Shown: positions 22,701-33,455 of the stretch, one piece after another
Layout of the letters: the number at the start of each line of letters is the position of its first letter
Numbering within the stretch: position 1 is the first letter of the stretch
Origin: Mycosphaerelloides madeirae
Taxonomy: Eukaryota; Ascomycota; Dothideomycetes; Mycosphaerellales; Mycosphaerellaceae
Length of the DNA stretch: 64,000 bases
Assembly (NCBI GenBank): GCA_002785995.1
Contig: NHNV01000026.1
Span: forward strand, 186,001-250,000
Direction of reading: 5' to 3'
Translations under genes and position numbers: made by a program
The notes under the pieces: model-generated
What the model saw: the letters and a program-made list of their open reading frames with translations, nothing else
Database searches by the model: none
Told to the model about the DNA's origin: nothing

Positions 22701-23940
22701 CGCCAGCATACCGACGTCTCGCCAGGAAGTCCATTGAACGGAAATTGTGTTGTCGCCTTGGGCTCTGCGATAGGCTGCAAACCGATCGAGAAACGAGTTG
22801 GCAGGGCCGTATGTCAATTGGCCGGGAAAGCCAACAAGCTGCCCGATTGACGAGGTTAGGATGAAGAAATCCAATGTCCCTGGAGGGAAGACTTTCTCCA
22901 GAGCGAGAGTTCCAATGATTTTCGGCGCTAGCACGGTCGTCATGTCTTCCCGCGGACAATTGTTCAAAACATTGTAAGAGGCGACTCCGGCAGCGTGGAT
23001 GACTCCCTTGACCGGAGGAGTACTGAGAGCCTTGATGCTCGCGGCCAATTTATCTGCCGAACTCTCTTTGCTCATATCAGACTCGACGACATGAACTTTT
23101 GATCCGCAGGCCTCCATCATAGCGATGCGAGTTGTAAGCTCGCTCTGATGTTTCTCTTTGGATCGGCCACTGCGACTAGCAAGTACGATATGTCCGGCGC
23201 CCTGTTCGCTCAAGAAGGTGGCAATCTCAAGGCCCATACCTCTTGTGCCGCCGGTGACGAGGTACGATGCATCGGAACGGACTCTCTTCTGAGCTGGTCT
23301 GATGCATTTGCTTGGAAATGGTCGTAAGGACGCTGATTGCGGTACGCCTCCGACTACTTTGACATAATCGAAACCTTGTGCGGACTGCAGGGCCGCTGTG
23401 GGAAATGCTCCCGTATCATCTTCGAAGAGGCCTTGAAAAATCTGGGGAATTTCTAGTAGAAGTACCCGGGCGAGACCATGAAGAGCAGAATTTGAGAGAC
23501 CCTCAACTCCAGCATCGTAGGGAATGACAGAGAAGAGCCGATATGAAGCACTCTTTCCGCTCTTGCTGAACTTAGAGAGGACTTGTGCAATTGCAATCAG
23601 GTTGTTGCAAGCAGTCGTTGCTGCTGAGAAAATAGTTTCAACGGTCTTTGCTGCCGAAGGCAAGTGAACCTGGAAAATATCAGTGCCATTCATGCGGATA
23701 TGGATATCTTCGGTCATTGCTCACCACTACGGTATCTTCGCCGATGAATGGACCTATCTGGTTTGCATTGTTTATCACTGCGGATGCATAGCCTTCGGTC
23801 TCCAACTGATTTTGGTAGAGAGACAATTCAGTATTGTCGCCTTCGGCCACAAACAGGACCTTTTTGAATCCGAATGGCGTTTGGGACAACTGCACCGGTT
23901 CCCAGCTGATTTGGTGCAAGAGGCCGCCCTCAATTGCCAT
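16780..23940 (-). CDS. Polyketide synthase, KR-KS-AT-PT-ACP-ACP-ACP-TE
   Basis: Exons 23940-23725, 23669-21552 and 21501-16780 give 2351 residues; both introns (55 and 50 nt) join codon to codon. Domains in order: a structural plus catalytic KR beginning at QISWEPVQ, with TGGTRGMG near residue 213 and Lys322, Ser346, Tyr359 and Asn363; KS from about 477 (Cys645 in DTACSS, His780 in AHGTGT, His819 in KPNVGHAEAASG); AT with Ser1086 in GHSFGEWAAL; product template with His1417 and Asp1597; ACP serines near 1773, 1876 and 1974; TE with Ser2179 (GYSFGG) and His2328. There is no SAT domain, ER or methyltransferase. PT and tandem ACPs mark a non-reducing lineage, where the N-terminal KR is unexpected. 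The start is the first Met of the frame; an extra upstream exon is possible. The product is unknown, probably an aromatic compound. Confidence 0.9.
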
Positions 23941-25781
23941 GGTTCCGTGTGTTCCGCTGGGGAGGAACCTCCCCAGATTGTTCCCGTTCCCTAGCTTGTC
24001 GAAATAGAGTCTGGTGGTCCCATCAAGCGATCGAACGTTGGCTCTGGTGTACTGGGGGATCCTTCGACATAAAAGATGGAGGTAATGGCATCCGCTCTTG
24101 CGACTATCGCCGAGAATTGTCCTTAAGTGCTGTCAATGGCCTGGACGCATTGACAACACTAATCTAACTCAACGACATATCACAATCCGCGAATCAAGAA
24201 ACGCTTCAGGGCATTTAAACCCTTGGAATCATCAACTACGCTCAAGCAACTACACTCTAGCCTATCGATCGACACGTGAGATTCTTGCAACAGGATCGAT
24301 GCGCACGGAAAGGAATGACCCTCGGGACGGAAATCGCGCTCTCCCGCTCTTGGGGCTTGGAAAATCAATCATTTGAACACTATGACAAGGCTGGCGTTGA
24401 ACAACGCATGAATGATGTCTCGGTCCAGGTGCTTTTTGTCCCAAGCGTCACGCACATGTGGATCAAGTTGAGCAAAGGATTCGTTGCGGACAAGCCTCGA
24501 ACGGTGCACATGTGCAATCCTGCACTGTTGCAGTACGGTTCTGCACTCTTGCAGCTTATGCCTGATAAGGAAACTCTCGAGATCCACAAGGAATGGAGGA
24601 CGGTAAGTGATTTCACAGTAGCCATGGTTCACTTACAGATTTAGTAATCGCGATTCTTTAATGCAGCGAAATCCGTTTGCAGCGCCGTGCTGCAGTCAGA
24701 TGCGGATACAAATGCACAGCGCTTCATGGAGCCCGTCTACCTGGTCGTCGGTGCAGAGTTGTGAAGCTTGGCGCTAGAGTCGGCAGCATTGTGGAAGGGT
24801 TCTACTGCAAGACACGTATTGCTTGCTGATTCGCGGGACATCAGGTGCTGCATATGAAGCCTAGCTGCTCTGTACCGCGGTTGGATCTGCGGCATCACGA
24901 GCTATCGATGTTACCCATCGTCTGGGAGTATCGACGAGTGGCGGAAGCGCGGAAATCTTCCCAGCTGCTGCACGAATGCCTACATCCACTGACCAACGAT
25001 GAAGGTGTAATTCGATCTCACCGGTCTCATAGAGGTAATCAGGTAAGAACAGCAAAACGATCGCCCCTGCACGCACGTTGCGGTGTGCAGTGTGTTTTGG
25101 TTGAGAAGACCGTCTCTGCAAGATGGATTCTGCAATTTGCACATCACTCGACCTTGACCAGCTCCCCCGGCACCGAGGTCGACACTTGATCGAGTTCGAA
25201 AAGTCCAGTAATGCCTGCTGGACTGAATAGGACAATCTTTGCGTATTGTGGCAAACTCATCGTTGCTATCGGAGGACGAAGCACGGCGTTGTTACCGCTT
25301 CTTTTTCGTACACTCAGCATCATCACGGCAACTGCAGGGCTTTATCGTCGGCTCCTTCATCATTCTAACTTCCAGCAAACTGCCGCCAATCAATCATCAC
25401 GAGTATGCATGCATATTTGCATGCTTGATCCGCCTCCCCGGCAGCGCCAGCCGCGCACCAGCGACCGGCGACATGCTGCCAACCAAGCTCTCCACTGACG
25501 AACTCTATATTGACGTCTACCGCATAGGACTACTGCTCGATTGAGCTTCCCTATTTGAAACATCTCTACACGATCGTCCTTTGGTTGCCTTCATTGGCTA
25601 GCAACGTGGCACCGTCTCTATCGTGAACACCCGCAATTTACGCAAGGCTAAAAGCTCCCGCTCGATGCCGACTTCATGTCGTTTCGCAAGGTTACGAGCG
25701 CTCCTTTAGACGGACGAGCCTTTCTATTCCGATGAGTTTGGCCTGAAACCCTCCCTTCAACGAAGACTACACAACGAAACC
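23941..25781. other. Divergent intergenic region between PKS and P450
   Basis: 1.84 kb shared by the two divergent start sites. The PKS frame stays open upstream of its Met for about 66 codons to roughly 24140, without another Met. A second frame there contains an ATG followed by a stop after 10 codons, a possible upstream ORF. A hydrophilic - strand frame at 24369-24632 does not resemble a PKS. No SAT-like sequence is seen. Probably promoter DNA for both genes. Confidence 0.4.
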
Positions 25782-27745
25782 ATGCTCAGCGGATATGAGG
25801 AGAATTTTGGCGGTTTGCGAGCTCTTGAACTGGTCGCAGCGCTCGCGATCACTGGTCTTGTTGTTCAGCTGATACGAACATGGTACTCGCTCAAAGACAT
25901 TCCCGGGCCCTTGTTTTCCAAGTTCACCAACCTTCAGAGGGTGTGGTGGGTCTCCACTGGAAAAGCCCAGGAATACTACCAGGCCGCTCATCAGAAATAT
26001 GGCGATATTGTCCGATTTGGCCCCGATATGGTTTCGATATGCAGTCCCGAGGCGTTACCTACGATATATCCGATTCGACCTGGCTTTCCAAAGGTTAGTG
26101 GTCGACAGATTGACTGTTATTCAGACGAAAAGCCAACAAGCATGTTCATCAGGGAGACTTCTACTCCGCCTTACGACCATACAACCGACAAGGCGGGCAG
26201 TTGTTTCTTGTGTTTAACACACAAAATGAGAACATGCACAAGTTGATGAAGACGCCAATAGCGCCTCTCTTCTCACTTACAAACGTCGTTGCTTTCGAGC
26301 CGTTGATCGACAAGGTCTTGTCACAGTTTTCCGAACAGCTTGATAATCGTTTTTCGGGCAGAAACGAGTCATTTGACCTAGGACAATATTTACAGTTCTT
26401 CGCCTTTGAGTGCATGGGCAGTATGAGCTTCTCAAACTCGTACGGGTTTCTGGAGAAAGGCTACGACATCGATGGCATGCTCGATGCGATTCACAAGTTC
26501 TTTGTGAGCGCGGCACCGGTTCGTATTTCATGAACTCTTCCGGGTACAGGCTTTTGATATCAGTGGTTTTTAGATGACACAAATTACATGGCTAGACCCG
26601 TGGCTCTATAAGAATCAATGGGTCGCTAAGCTAAGAAACACGCCGGGCATGGCTATTTTCGGCAAGGTGCGCAAGGAAATCGAGAAGCGACGGAAAGCAA
26701 TGGAGGAGAACAAGGACGCTGGCCATCAGGATGGCAAAAAAGACTTCTTGGCTCGCTTTCTTGAGATTCACGCCAGCAATATTAGCCTTCCCCCTTGGGT
26801 CTCAACGGCCTGGACATTCAGGTATGAATTCTTCTCGAGATACAATGTGAAAAACACTCACTGACCTTCCGCCTTTCGCTTGTTGCAGTAACGTAATAGC
26901 CGGAAGCGACACGGTGGGTACTGTAATGCAGACTTGCATGTGGTAAGGGCTAAGCATCTTGCCTTGGACAATCAGAGTGCTAACTTTCTACTAGTAAGCC
27001 AACTCTATCCACGCTTGCAATGCAAAGAGATGGATTTCCTCCTAGCAGTCTAAGCAATGAAAAAACTGACTCGTATTTCTCAGACAACCTCCTTTGCCAT
27101 CCCGAAACTCTCTCTAAACTCCGACAAGAAGTGGAAGCCTCAAACATTTCCGAACATCCTCAATGGAACGAGGTCAATCAGTTGCCGTATCTAAACGCAT
27201 GCGTTCAAGAAGCTGTTCGCATTCACCCGCCCTTTGCAATACCGTTCGAGCGGATCGTCCCTGCTGGTGGTATCACTGTGCTTGGAACTTTCCTCCCAGA
27301 GGGTACCAAAGTAGCTGGAAATCCATGGGTGATGAATAGATACCAGCCGGTTTTTGGACCAGATGCGGAGAATTGGAGGCCTGATAGATGGCTTGAAGGC
27401 GACGAAAATCACTATAAGAAGCTTGAATCAAGTATACTGACGGTTAGTCTGCTCAATTTGGACGGGATTAATGGCTGACGGTGCGGTATAGTGGGGATAC
27501 GGAAGGCGGGTCTGCCTGGGCAAACATATCGCTATCTTCGAGGTCAAGAAGCTGATTACATTTTTGGTCTTGAAGTACGATGTGAGTGATCCATCCCCCT
27601 CCATCACAATCGTGTCTTGGACTAATTATTTTTGCAGATCCAAATCGATGATCCCAAGGCTTTGACGACCGAGAATTTCTTTTTCTTCAAGAGAAAGGGG
27701 TTCAATTGCAAGATCAGCAAGCGTGGCTCACCATATTCAGGGTGA
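25782..27745 (+). CDS. Cytochrome P450
   Basis: Exons 25782-26093, 26153-26518, 26574-26821, 26889-26941, 27084-27442, 27492-27581 and 27638-27745 give 511 residues, a normal length. It has an N-terminal membrane anchor followed by the IPGP hinge, the I-helix AGSDT (residue ~317), an ExxR motif in CVQEAVRIHPP, FERIVPAGG, a NRYQPVFGPDAENWRPDRW segment, and the heme loop WGYGRRVCLG with its cysteine ligand. The usual Phe of the heme loop is Trp here. The fourth intron is best explained as a twin intron (see separate entry). The second donor (GTTCGT) is weak, so that junction is less certain. It is divergent from the PKS and is probably an oxidative tailoring enzyme at the ER. Confidence 0.88.
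26942..27083 (+). other. Candidate spliceosomal twin intron (stwintron) inside the P450 gene
   Basis: An internal intron (26943-26994, GTAAGG to CTACTAG, branch-like GCTAAC) lies between the first and second base of an external donor. Removing it joins G26942 to TAAGCC, making a perfect GTAAGC donor for an external intron of 90 nt that ends TTTCTCAG at 27083 (branch-like CTGAC). Two-step splicing yields MQTCM-Y-NLLCHPETLSKLRQ, the expected P450 helix sequence. A single intron with either donor and the final acceptor shifts frame by one base. Confidence 0.7.
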
Positions 27746-28655
27746 TGTACATGTATGCCGATATTCTAGGCTGAGGAAAGTACGAGAGGACCACTGCAGT
27801 ACTTTCCCTGCTGCAAACTTCAAATTCATCTCTTCCTCTGTATCATCGACCAACTACTACCACAACTATCCCATCGGCTGAGGATGGTCGGTGAGACCCA
27901 TCACATCAACATCATCATACGAGGTGGTCCCGATTTTAAGCGAGACTGCGATTTCCACTTCGGTCTCGGCAGCGTTCAACACCAAACCACAGCGGCCTGC
28001 ATGCAAACCCCTCGAGCGTCCTCATGCTCGCAGCGCATAGGCAGACCCTCGTAAACGGTGGATAACCCTGTACAACGCGTGCGCAATCCGATTGTGTATA
28101 GTGCGGTCCAGGCTCTATTTGGTCTCGCTTATGCTGGTCAACCAATCTACATGGCACGGACTAGCGGCTCTGGATATATTGAAACGAACTACCGTACTTT
28201 ACAATCAGGACAATCACCCGGCCACGACAACACGATCCTCAGGGGAAAACGAATGCTGTCAAGACTCGTTCAAGGATATTCGCAACGTTTCAACGTGGGA
28301 GATACAATTCTTGAATAACACTGATCCGCTCAATAGATTCGCCATTCGACTCATCTGAATCTACATCTCTTGTTCTCGCGACCTATCCATCATGTCGATA
28401 AGACTGTGTGACCACAGGTTACCCGCCTTCGGAATCAATGCCATAATGAGCGACAGCTGCTGTCACGCTGGAACCTGGTCGAATGTCTAGCATTTTATAA
28501 GTGTTCTTTCGGTCTCCTCGCCTGGTGGCGCTCTTTCGACCTTTTCCATTTTACCACTCCTATTTCTTGACCGCAGGCGGCTCAACTATATTCTCATTAC
28601 GACCTCTTTGACTGCCCCATCTATTCGTTCTTTGCCCGGCATGTGAGTCGTGAAC
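27746..28655. other. Intergenic, nothing recognised
   Basis: About 0.9 kb between the P450 and the 7TM gene. Only short, overlapping chance frames; no RNA gene or repeat seen. Confidence 0.4.
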
Positions 28656-29769
28656 ATGGAAGTCTTCAGCAGAAACCCCGATCTCGACTACGTCAATCCG
28701 AGTCAACAACTCTACGCGGGCATATGGACGCTCTACACCGCAGCAACGATTTTTCTCATCGCACGATTATGGGTCAAGCTCGCTCGCCATCATTGGCTTT
28801 GGTACGACGACTACATACTTCTAGTTGCTTGGGTAAGCCTCGAAAATCGTTCCATCCCATTCATACACCCTCAATGACAATCGAATTAGATTATCCTCAC
28901 CGTCAACGACATTATTATAACAGTAGAATGGGCCACAGGATACGTGGCACCGGAATGGGACGTTCGAATGCACATCCTCATCATCATCAGCTCGTGTGGG
29001 ACGCTGCTGGGCCAGACCTTGACGAAACTGGCGTTTGCCGTGACCTTGCTCAAATTGACGAGAGGTTTCGCTCATTGGAAGACTTGCCATGTGATATTGT
29101 GGTCCTGTGTCTTCATCATGGCTTCGTATAACCTCACCAAGGTCCGTCTTTTGACTGCGAGATGTCAGTTGGACACCGGAACTGACATGTAGTCCTCCAG
29201 GTTGTGCTTGAATGGTCGAAGGTGTGCGACTCTGCGAGTTACGATGTTTCATACCGGCTTGACTTTTGCCTTCACGACAATATCCGGAACAGGTTCAAAG
29301 CAGGCGGCAACTGTAAGTCCTAAGACCACACCTCCTCTCCACCTCCCTCACACTGACACCCTCCGCAGACGTCAACGTAGTAATGGACTTCATCTTCGCC
29401 GCCTTTCCCTGGATCATAACCTGGAACCTCGACATGAAGCGCCGCGAGAAAATCGGCCTCTGTCTAACCCTCTCTCTCGGCATGGCCGTGGCCATCGAAA
29501 CCGCCATCCGCAATGAATGGAAATACAACGGGAATGGGAAAGACAAGTGGTATTTCTGGAGATTGGCGATGTCGAATATTTGGTATTCGAGCGAGGTTAC
29601 GGGCACGATTATTGTGCAGTGTATTCCAGTTTTGAGGCCGCTGGTGAAGGAGATTACGAATCGGGTGAGGAGTAAGAGGTTGGGGAGTACGACTGAGGAG
29701 GGCTTGGAGATGGATTTGATGGAGAGGCAGTGGTTGAGTGCGACGAGGGGGAGGGGGACTATTGAGTGA
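28656..29769 (+). CDS. Integral membrane protein, fungal rhodopsin-domain type (7TM)
   Basis: Exons 28656-28832, 28890-29141, 29201-29312 and 29369-29769 give 313 residues. Several hydrophobic helices are visible: IWTLYTAATIFLIARLWV, MHILIIISSCGTLLG, CHVILWSCVFIMASY, VVMDFIFAAFPWIITWNL and IGLCLTLSLGMAVAIETA. The LWYDDYILL motif after helix 1, a WNLDMKRREKIGLC loop and the final IVQCIPVLRPLVKEI are typical of the PTH11-related/SAT4 rhodopsin-domain family. Functions are mostly unknown; some members are receptor-like. It is downstream of the P450 and may or may not belong to the cluster. The start is the ATG at 28656. Confidence 0.8.
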
Positions 29770-30018
29770 AAAGTTTTTATTTCTTGGTAGATTTACACAT
29801 TCTTTATGTGACTTGCATAATGATCATCGATGCTTCGATGTATTCTGCTGTCTCATCGACACGACCGTACTAGTAATGTTACACTCCATCTCGACTTCAG
29901 AGTCTGTTCCTCGGTGTACGATATAGAATCACCTTTCACATGTCCATATAAGTTGTACCACGAAATGGCACACTCTTCATCTCCAATCACTTCCAAAGCT
30001 TACAACCACATTACAGCC

Positions 30019-30540
30019 TCAGCTCTTCCCTTCCGGAAGCCTCTCCTTAACCCACCTCTTCCCACTCTTCCCCACATCCACCACCAATGACTCCCGCTCC
30101 ACCTTCTCATCCGAAGGCGCAGCATACCTCTTCAACGTCTTCAAATCCACAACCTCTAAAGCCCTCTCGTGCGTCGCATTCAGATGGACTTTGGGCGCGC
30201 AATCGGGTCCAAGCTCTTTGATAGCGCTCAGGAAATCGTGGGCGGACAAGCACATTCGCTTGCCTGCTGAGTGACCTTTGTAGGGTGGATCGTCGCCGTA
30301 TTCGGATTGCAAGAAGCCGTGGGTGAGGGTTGCGGCGATTGAGTAGTTGCCTCGAGGGCCTTTATCGTCGGGACCGCTGCGACAGTAGCCGTCTTTGTAG
30401 AAGCCTTCGTGGGGGGTGAAAAAGGCCAGGGGGGTGCCGGTGACTGGGGATGTTGTCAGGATGGTCATCTACGTTGAGGATATTACGGGCATTACATGCT
30501 TACCACTCTTGGCCGTCTTGTCCTCCTGCTTTTCTGCCAT
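30019..30540 (-). CDS. DUF2237 family protein
   Basis: Exons 30540-30504 and 30443-30019 give 153 residues (first exon MAEKQEDKTAKS, joined through a split Val codon). The body matches the DUF2237 family shared with bacteria: GFYKDGYCRSGPDDKGPRGN near the start, the FLQSEYGDDPP segment, GKRMCLSAHDFLSAI, and ATHERALEVVDLKTLKRYA. The conserved Cys and His residues suggest a metal- or ligand-binding site, but the biochemical role is not established. The short sequence without signal peptide suggests a cytosolic protein. Confidence 0.85.
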
Positions 30541-31037
30541 TGCTGCTGTCTATATGTGTATGGAGACTTGTTGAGGTTTGATCAAGGAGGATGAAGTATG
30601 ATGCACAGATGGAAAGGTATACGTCTTGCGTATCCAGCCATCTCTTCTTACTGCAGCGTTTGGTTGCAGACGCGTCCCGGACCTGACCTTGATTCAGGAT
30701 GACAGTGACGTTGACGGCGCATTAGCCTGGTTCGCACGTGGCATTGGGGACGGAGTGAGGTCCGTTCTGTCGGTATCGGATCCAACATTCACCAACCTCT
30801 CCTTCTCTTCTTCCACCACATCAACAACAATACACCGACAGGATGGAGCGTGCACCATATTACCCACACCTTCACCCATCAGCTGACGCTCGGTTGGATG
30901 TACCCGACGTGACTACTCCTCCTGCAGTCTCATCACGGTTACACTGCGGTAGTCCTCAGCCCTTCAGCAGCTCCACCCGAGATTCCACTTCTTCGCTTCT
31001 AACATGAACTTCTCCCTTTCCACTAGGAATATCTAAA
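30541..31037. other. Intergenic, nothing recognised
   Basis: Divergent space between the DUF2237 gene and the HET pseudogene. No named element seen. Confidence 0.35.
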
Positions 31038-32982
31038 ATGCTACGCAGTGCAATCGATAAGTGGACAGTCACGATTCACGACTACCAGTACTTCGACATC
31101 CGAAGCCACACCTACATCCGACCCCTGACGCTGCTCCCGGGCATGCACCACGATTCCCCGAGGACAACGCTGTCGAGTGTTGGCATGGAACAGATGCAGA
31201 CGTCCTCTTTCTTCCTCTTTGAGTGCCTATCCTATGCTTGGGGCGATGTCAACAATCGCGCGAATATGTACGTTGACGGCAAGCTCATCTCCGTCACCCG
31301 CAACCTCGCCGATGCACTGCTTCACGTCCGACATTACGAGATCCCTCGCGTGCTATGGGTGGATGCAATTTGTATCAACCAGGGAAATATGGCGGAGCAG
31401 AGTTTACAGGTTGGTTTGATATCGCAGATCTACTCACGAGCGCAGAGGGTCCTTGTGTGGCTCTGTCCTGAGTCGTCAGACAGTACTTTGGCGATGAAAA
31501 CGCTTGCTCGGCTCTCTGAAGCTGTGGGCCTGGACCTTGAGACTCAGACCTTCAGTTCGCTTGTGGATTCTGGACGAGACTGGGTGAAACGACATACGCA
31601 ATTGCCGCTCTTAGCAAAGGAAGCAGAGGCGATGTGAAGTTTGCTGAAAAGACCATCGTTCCAAAGACTGTGGGTATGGTGAGTAACAAGTAAACGATTT
31701 CGGACTGCTTGCGCTGTTGAGTTGATTGTGTGGACAGGCAAGAGGTCCGGCTCGGCAGCCCAAACTCGGCCATCATTGTAGGTCACGACAACATGCTGTG
31801 GTCGCGCTTCTACATCGTTGATTTCTTCTCCCGGTGGAAACGGGAATACGGCCTTGACCCGCGATTCTTCGAAGTCGAAAAGGAGATCGAAGCCATCAAC
31901 GGAATGATGAACAACATTACACAGTCCCCTATGCCAAGCTTGGCTCTGCGCACCTCATGAAGTCAATGTTCGGAGTGTCGAGACCGCGTGTATGCCTTAA
32001 TGGGCATTACGACAGAGGAAGTCAAGTTGCGTCCTGACTACTCTTTGTCTCTTCCGGATGTCTACAAACATGTAGTGCTGGAACATCCTGCCCAAACGAA
32101 CAATCTGGAACTTCTCAACTCATGCTAATGGCGTGATGACTTTGGCGAGATTCCAAACTGGGTGGCAGACTGGTGAGTTTCCAATACTCGCAAGCGATTC
32201 TTCGATTTGACTGGAGCGGGCGAGCCAGCGGCGTCAGCAACTCATGTAGCGCCTGGCACTTTGAAAATGTCTGATATACACGTTGATACGGTGGTCTCTG
32301 TGGTGACGTCGCCAGCTTCAGGCCCAGATGAAGATATCCTTCAGACTCTTCGCAGCATACATGCTTCGGAAGGAGGCAGCGATGGAAGTATAGAAGGCTT
32401 CTGCCGCGCTCTGTTCGCGGATGAGTTCACAGAACGGTACTGGCCCGCAGGCGAACTCCTTCTATTTCAAAGCTTTGACGACGCTCTGTACCTACCACGT
32501 CCAAATCACCCTGGGAAGCAAAGCACGTTGCCTATTTCGTTCGAGACTTCAAAATCCAGACCGCTGGGCGCCGTCTGGTGAGATGCCGAAAGGGCAACTG
32601 TGCATTGGTTCCCGATCGAACAGAACTTGAAGACGACGTTGTGCATGTGCTCGGATGCAGATGGCCGCTCATCCTGCGTCGGGGCAAAAGTAGTTTCCAA
32701 GTTACAGGCCACGGACGTAACTCCATTCATCTCCCCGCATTCGAGATCCTTGCTGACTTGATAGCACACGTCGACGGCGCCAACGACCACGAAGCACTTC
32801 TCGGGCCTCTCTCTGCAGGTTTCCAAGGCGTTGCTTCGTCCGATGTCCCTACAGCAAAATGGCGGCCGATGTTCACGAACGAGCATGAAGAAAACCAAGT
32901 GCATATTGCCGACCCAAGACTTGGTGAGTTGCCGCAGGGCTGGTCCATTCGGTCGCAAAGAGAGGACAAGTTGTGGAACTGA
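31038..32982 (+). pseudogene. Heterokaryon incompatibility (HET) domain gene, decayed
   Basis: The first 200 codons carry a clear HET domain: FECLSYAWGD, NLADALLHVRH, VLWVDAICINQGN, SQIYSRAQRVLVWL. The same frame continues past an in-frame TGA (31635-31637) into LLKRPSFQRLWVW, crosses a normal 59-nt intron (31679-31737) to QEVRLGSPNSAIIVG, and then meets TGA (31958), TAA (32126) and TGA (32174). Recognisable family sequence flanks each stop (RDRVYALMGITTEE; IPNWVADW; GDIHVDTV-like segment). Near 32510-32530 the frame shifts into HVAYFVRDFKIQTAGRR and runs to a stop at 32982. HET proteins trigger self/non-self cell death; this copy cannot make a full protein. No intron model removes the stops. 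Confidence 0.82.
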
Positions 32983-33455
32983 TATGTGAGGGATGAGGAG
33001 GGGGGAAGATGCGAGCGTGCCGCAGGAAGAGGTGGAGGTCGGATCCTAGATTGTCGGTGGATGGTCTGGGGGCGAGAGGCGTGAGGGTTGAGGAATGGAG
33101 CTCGGTGCAGCTGCACATTGCTACAGAACAATACTCATTCAGCTGTATCGAAGGCTGTCACGCAACCCGTTTGTCAACTGCCTCTCGGATCGATTCAGCG
33201 CTCCAACCTCCAGCAGACTGTTGACGTCGATGGTTGGTTCGAACTTCGCCGTTCCCTGGTCTGCAGATGTTTCCGCGAGAATCATCTCCTCTACCACCTG
33301 CGAGAACAGTCCCTTTCTGGCGCCTGAAGGAATTCCAAGACTTCGTACGGCAGTCTAACTCTCAACGCTGTCAAGGTCAGCAACTTGGATGGTGGTCTGG
33401 GTTGACATTTTGAAAGCTGTTGAAACAAAAAACCGAGAAGCTGGCCATGAACTCA
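32983..33455. other. Intergenic, nothing recognised
   Basis: Convergent space between the HET pseudogene and the second 7TM gene; only chance frames. Confidence 0.35.

Noticed and set aside
26995..27083. In-frame 29-residue insert in the P450
   Set aside because: It disrupts a conserved helix; the twin-intron model gives the expected family sequence exactly.
31038..31637. Intact short HET gene
   Set aside because: Family sequence continues in the same frame after the stop, so this is a truncated reading of a longer decayed gene.
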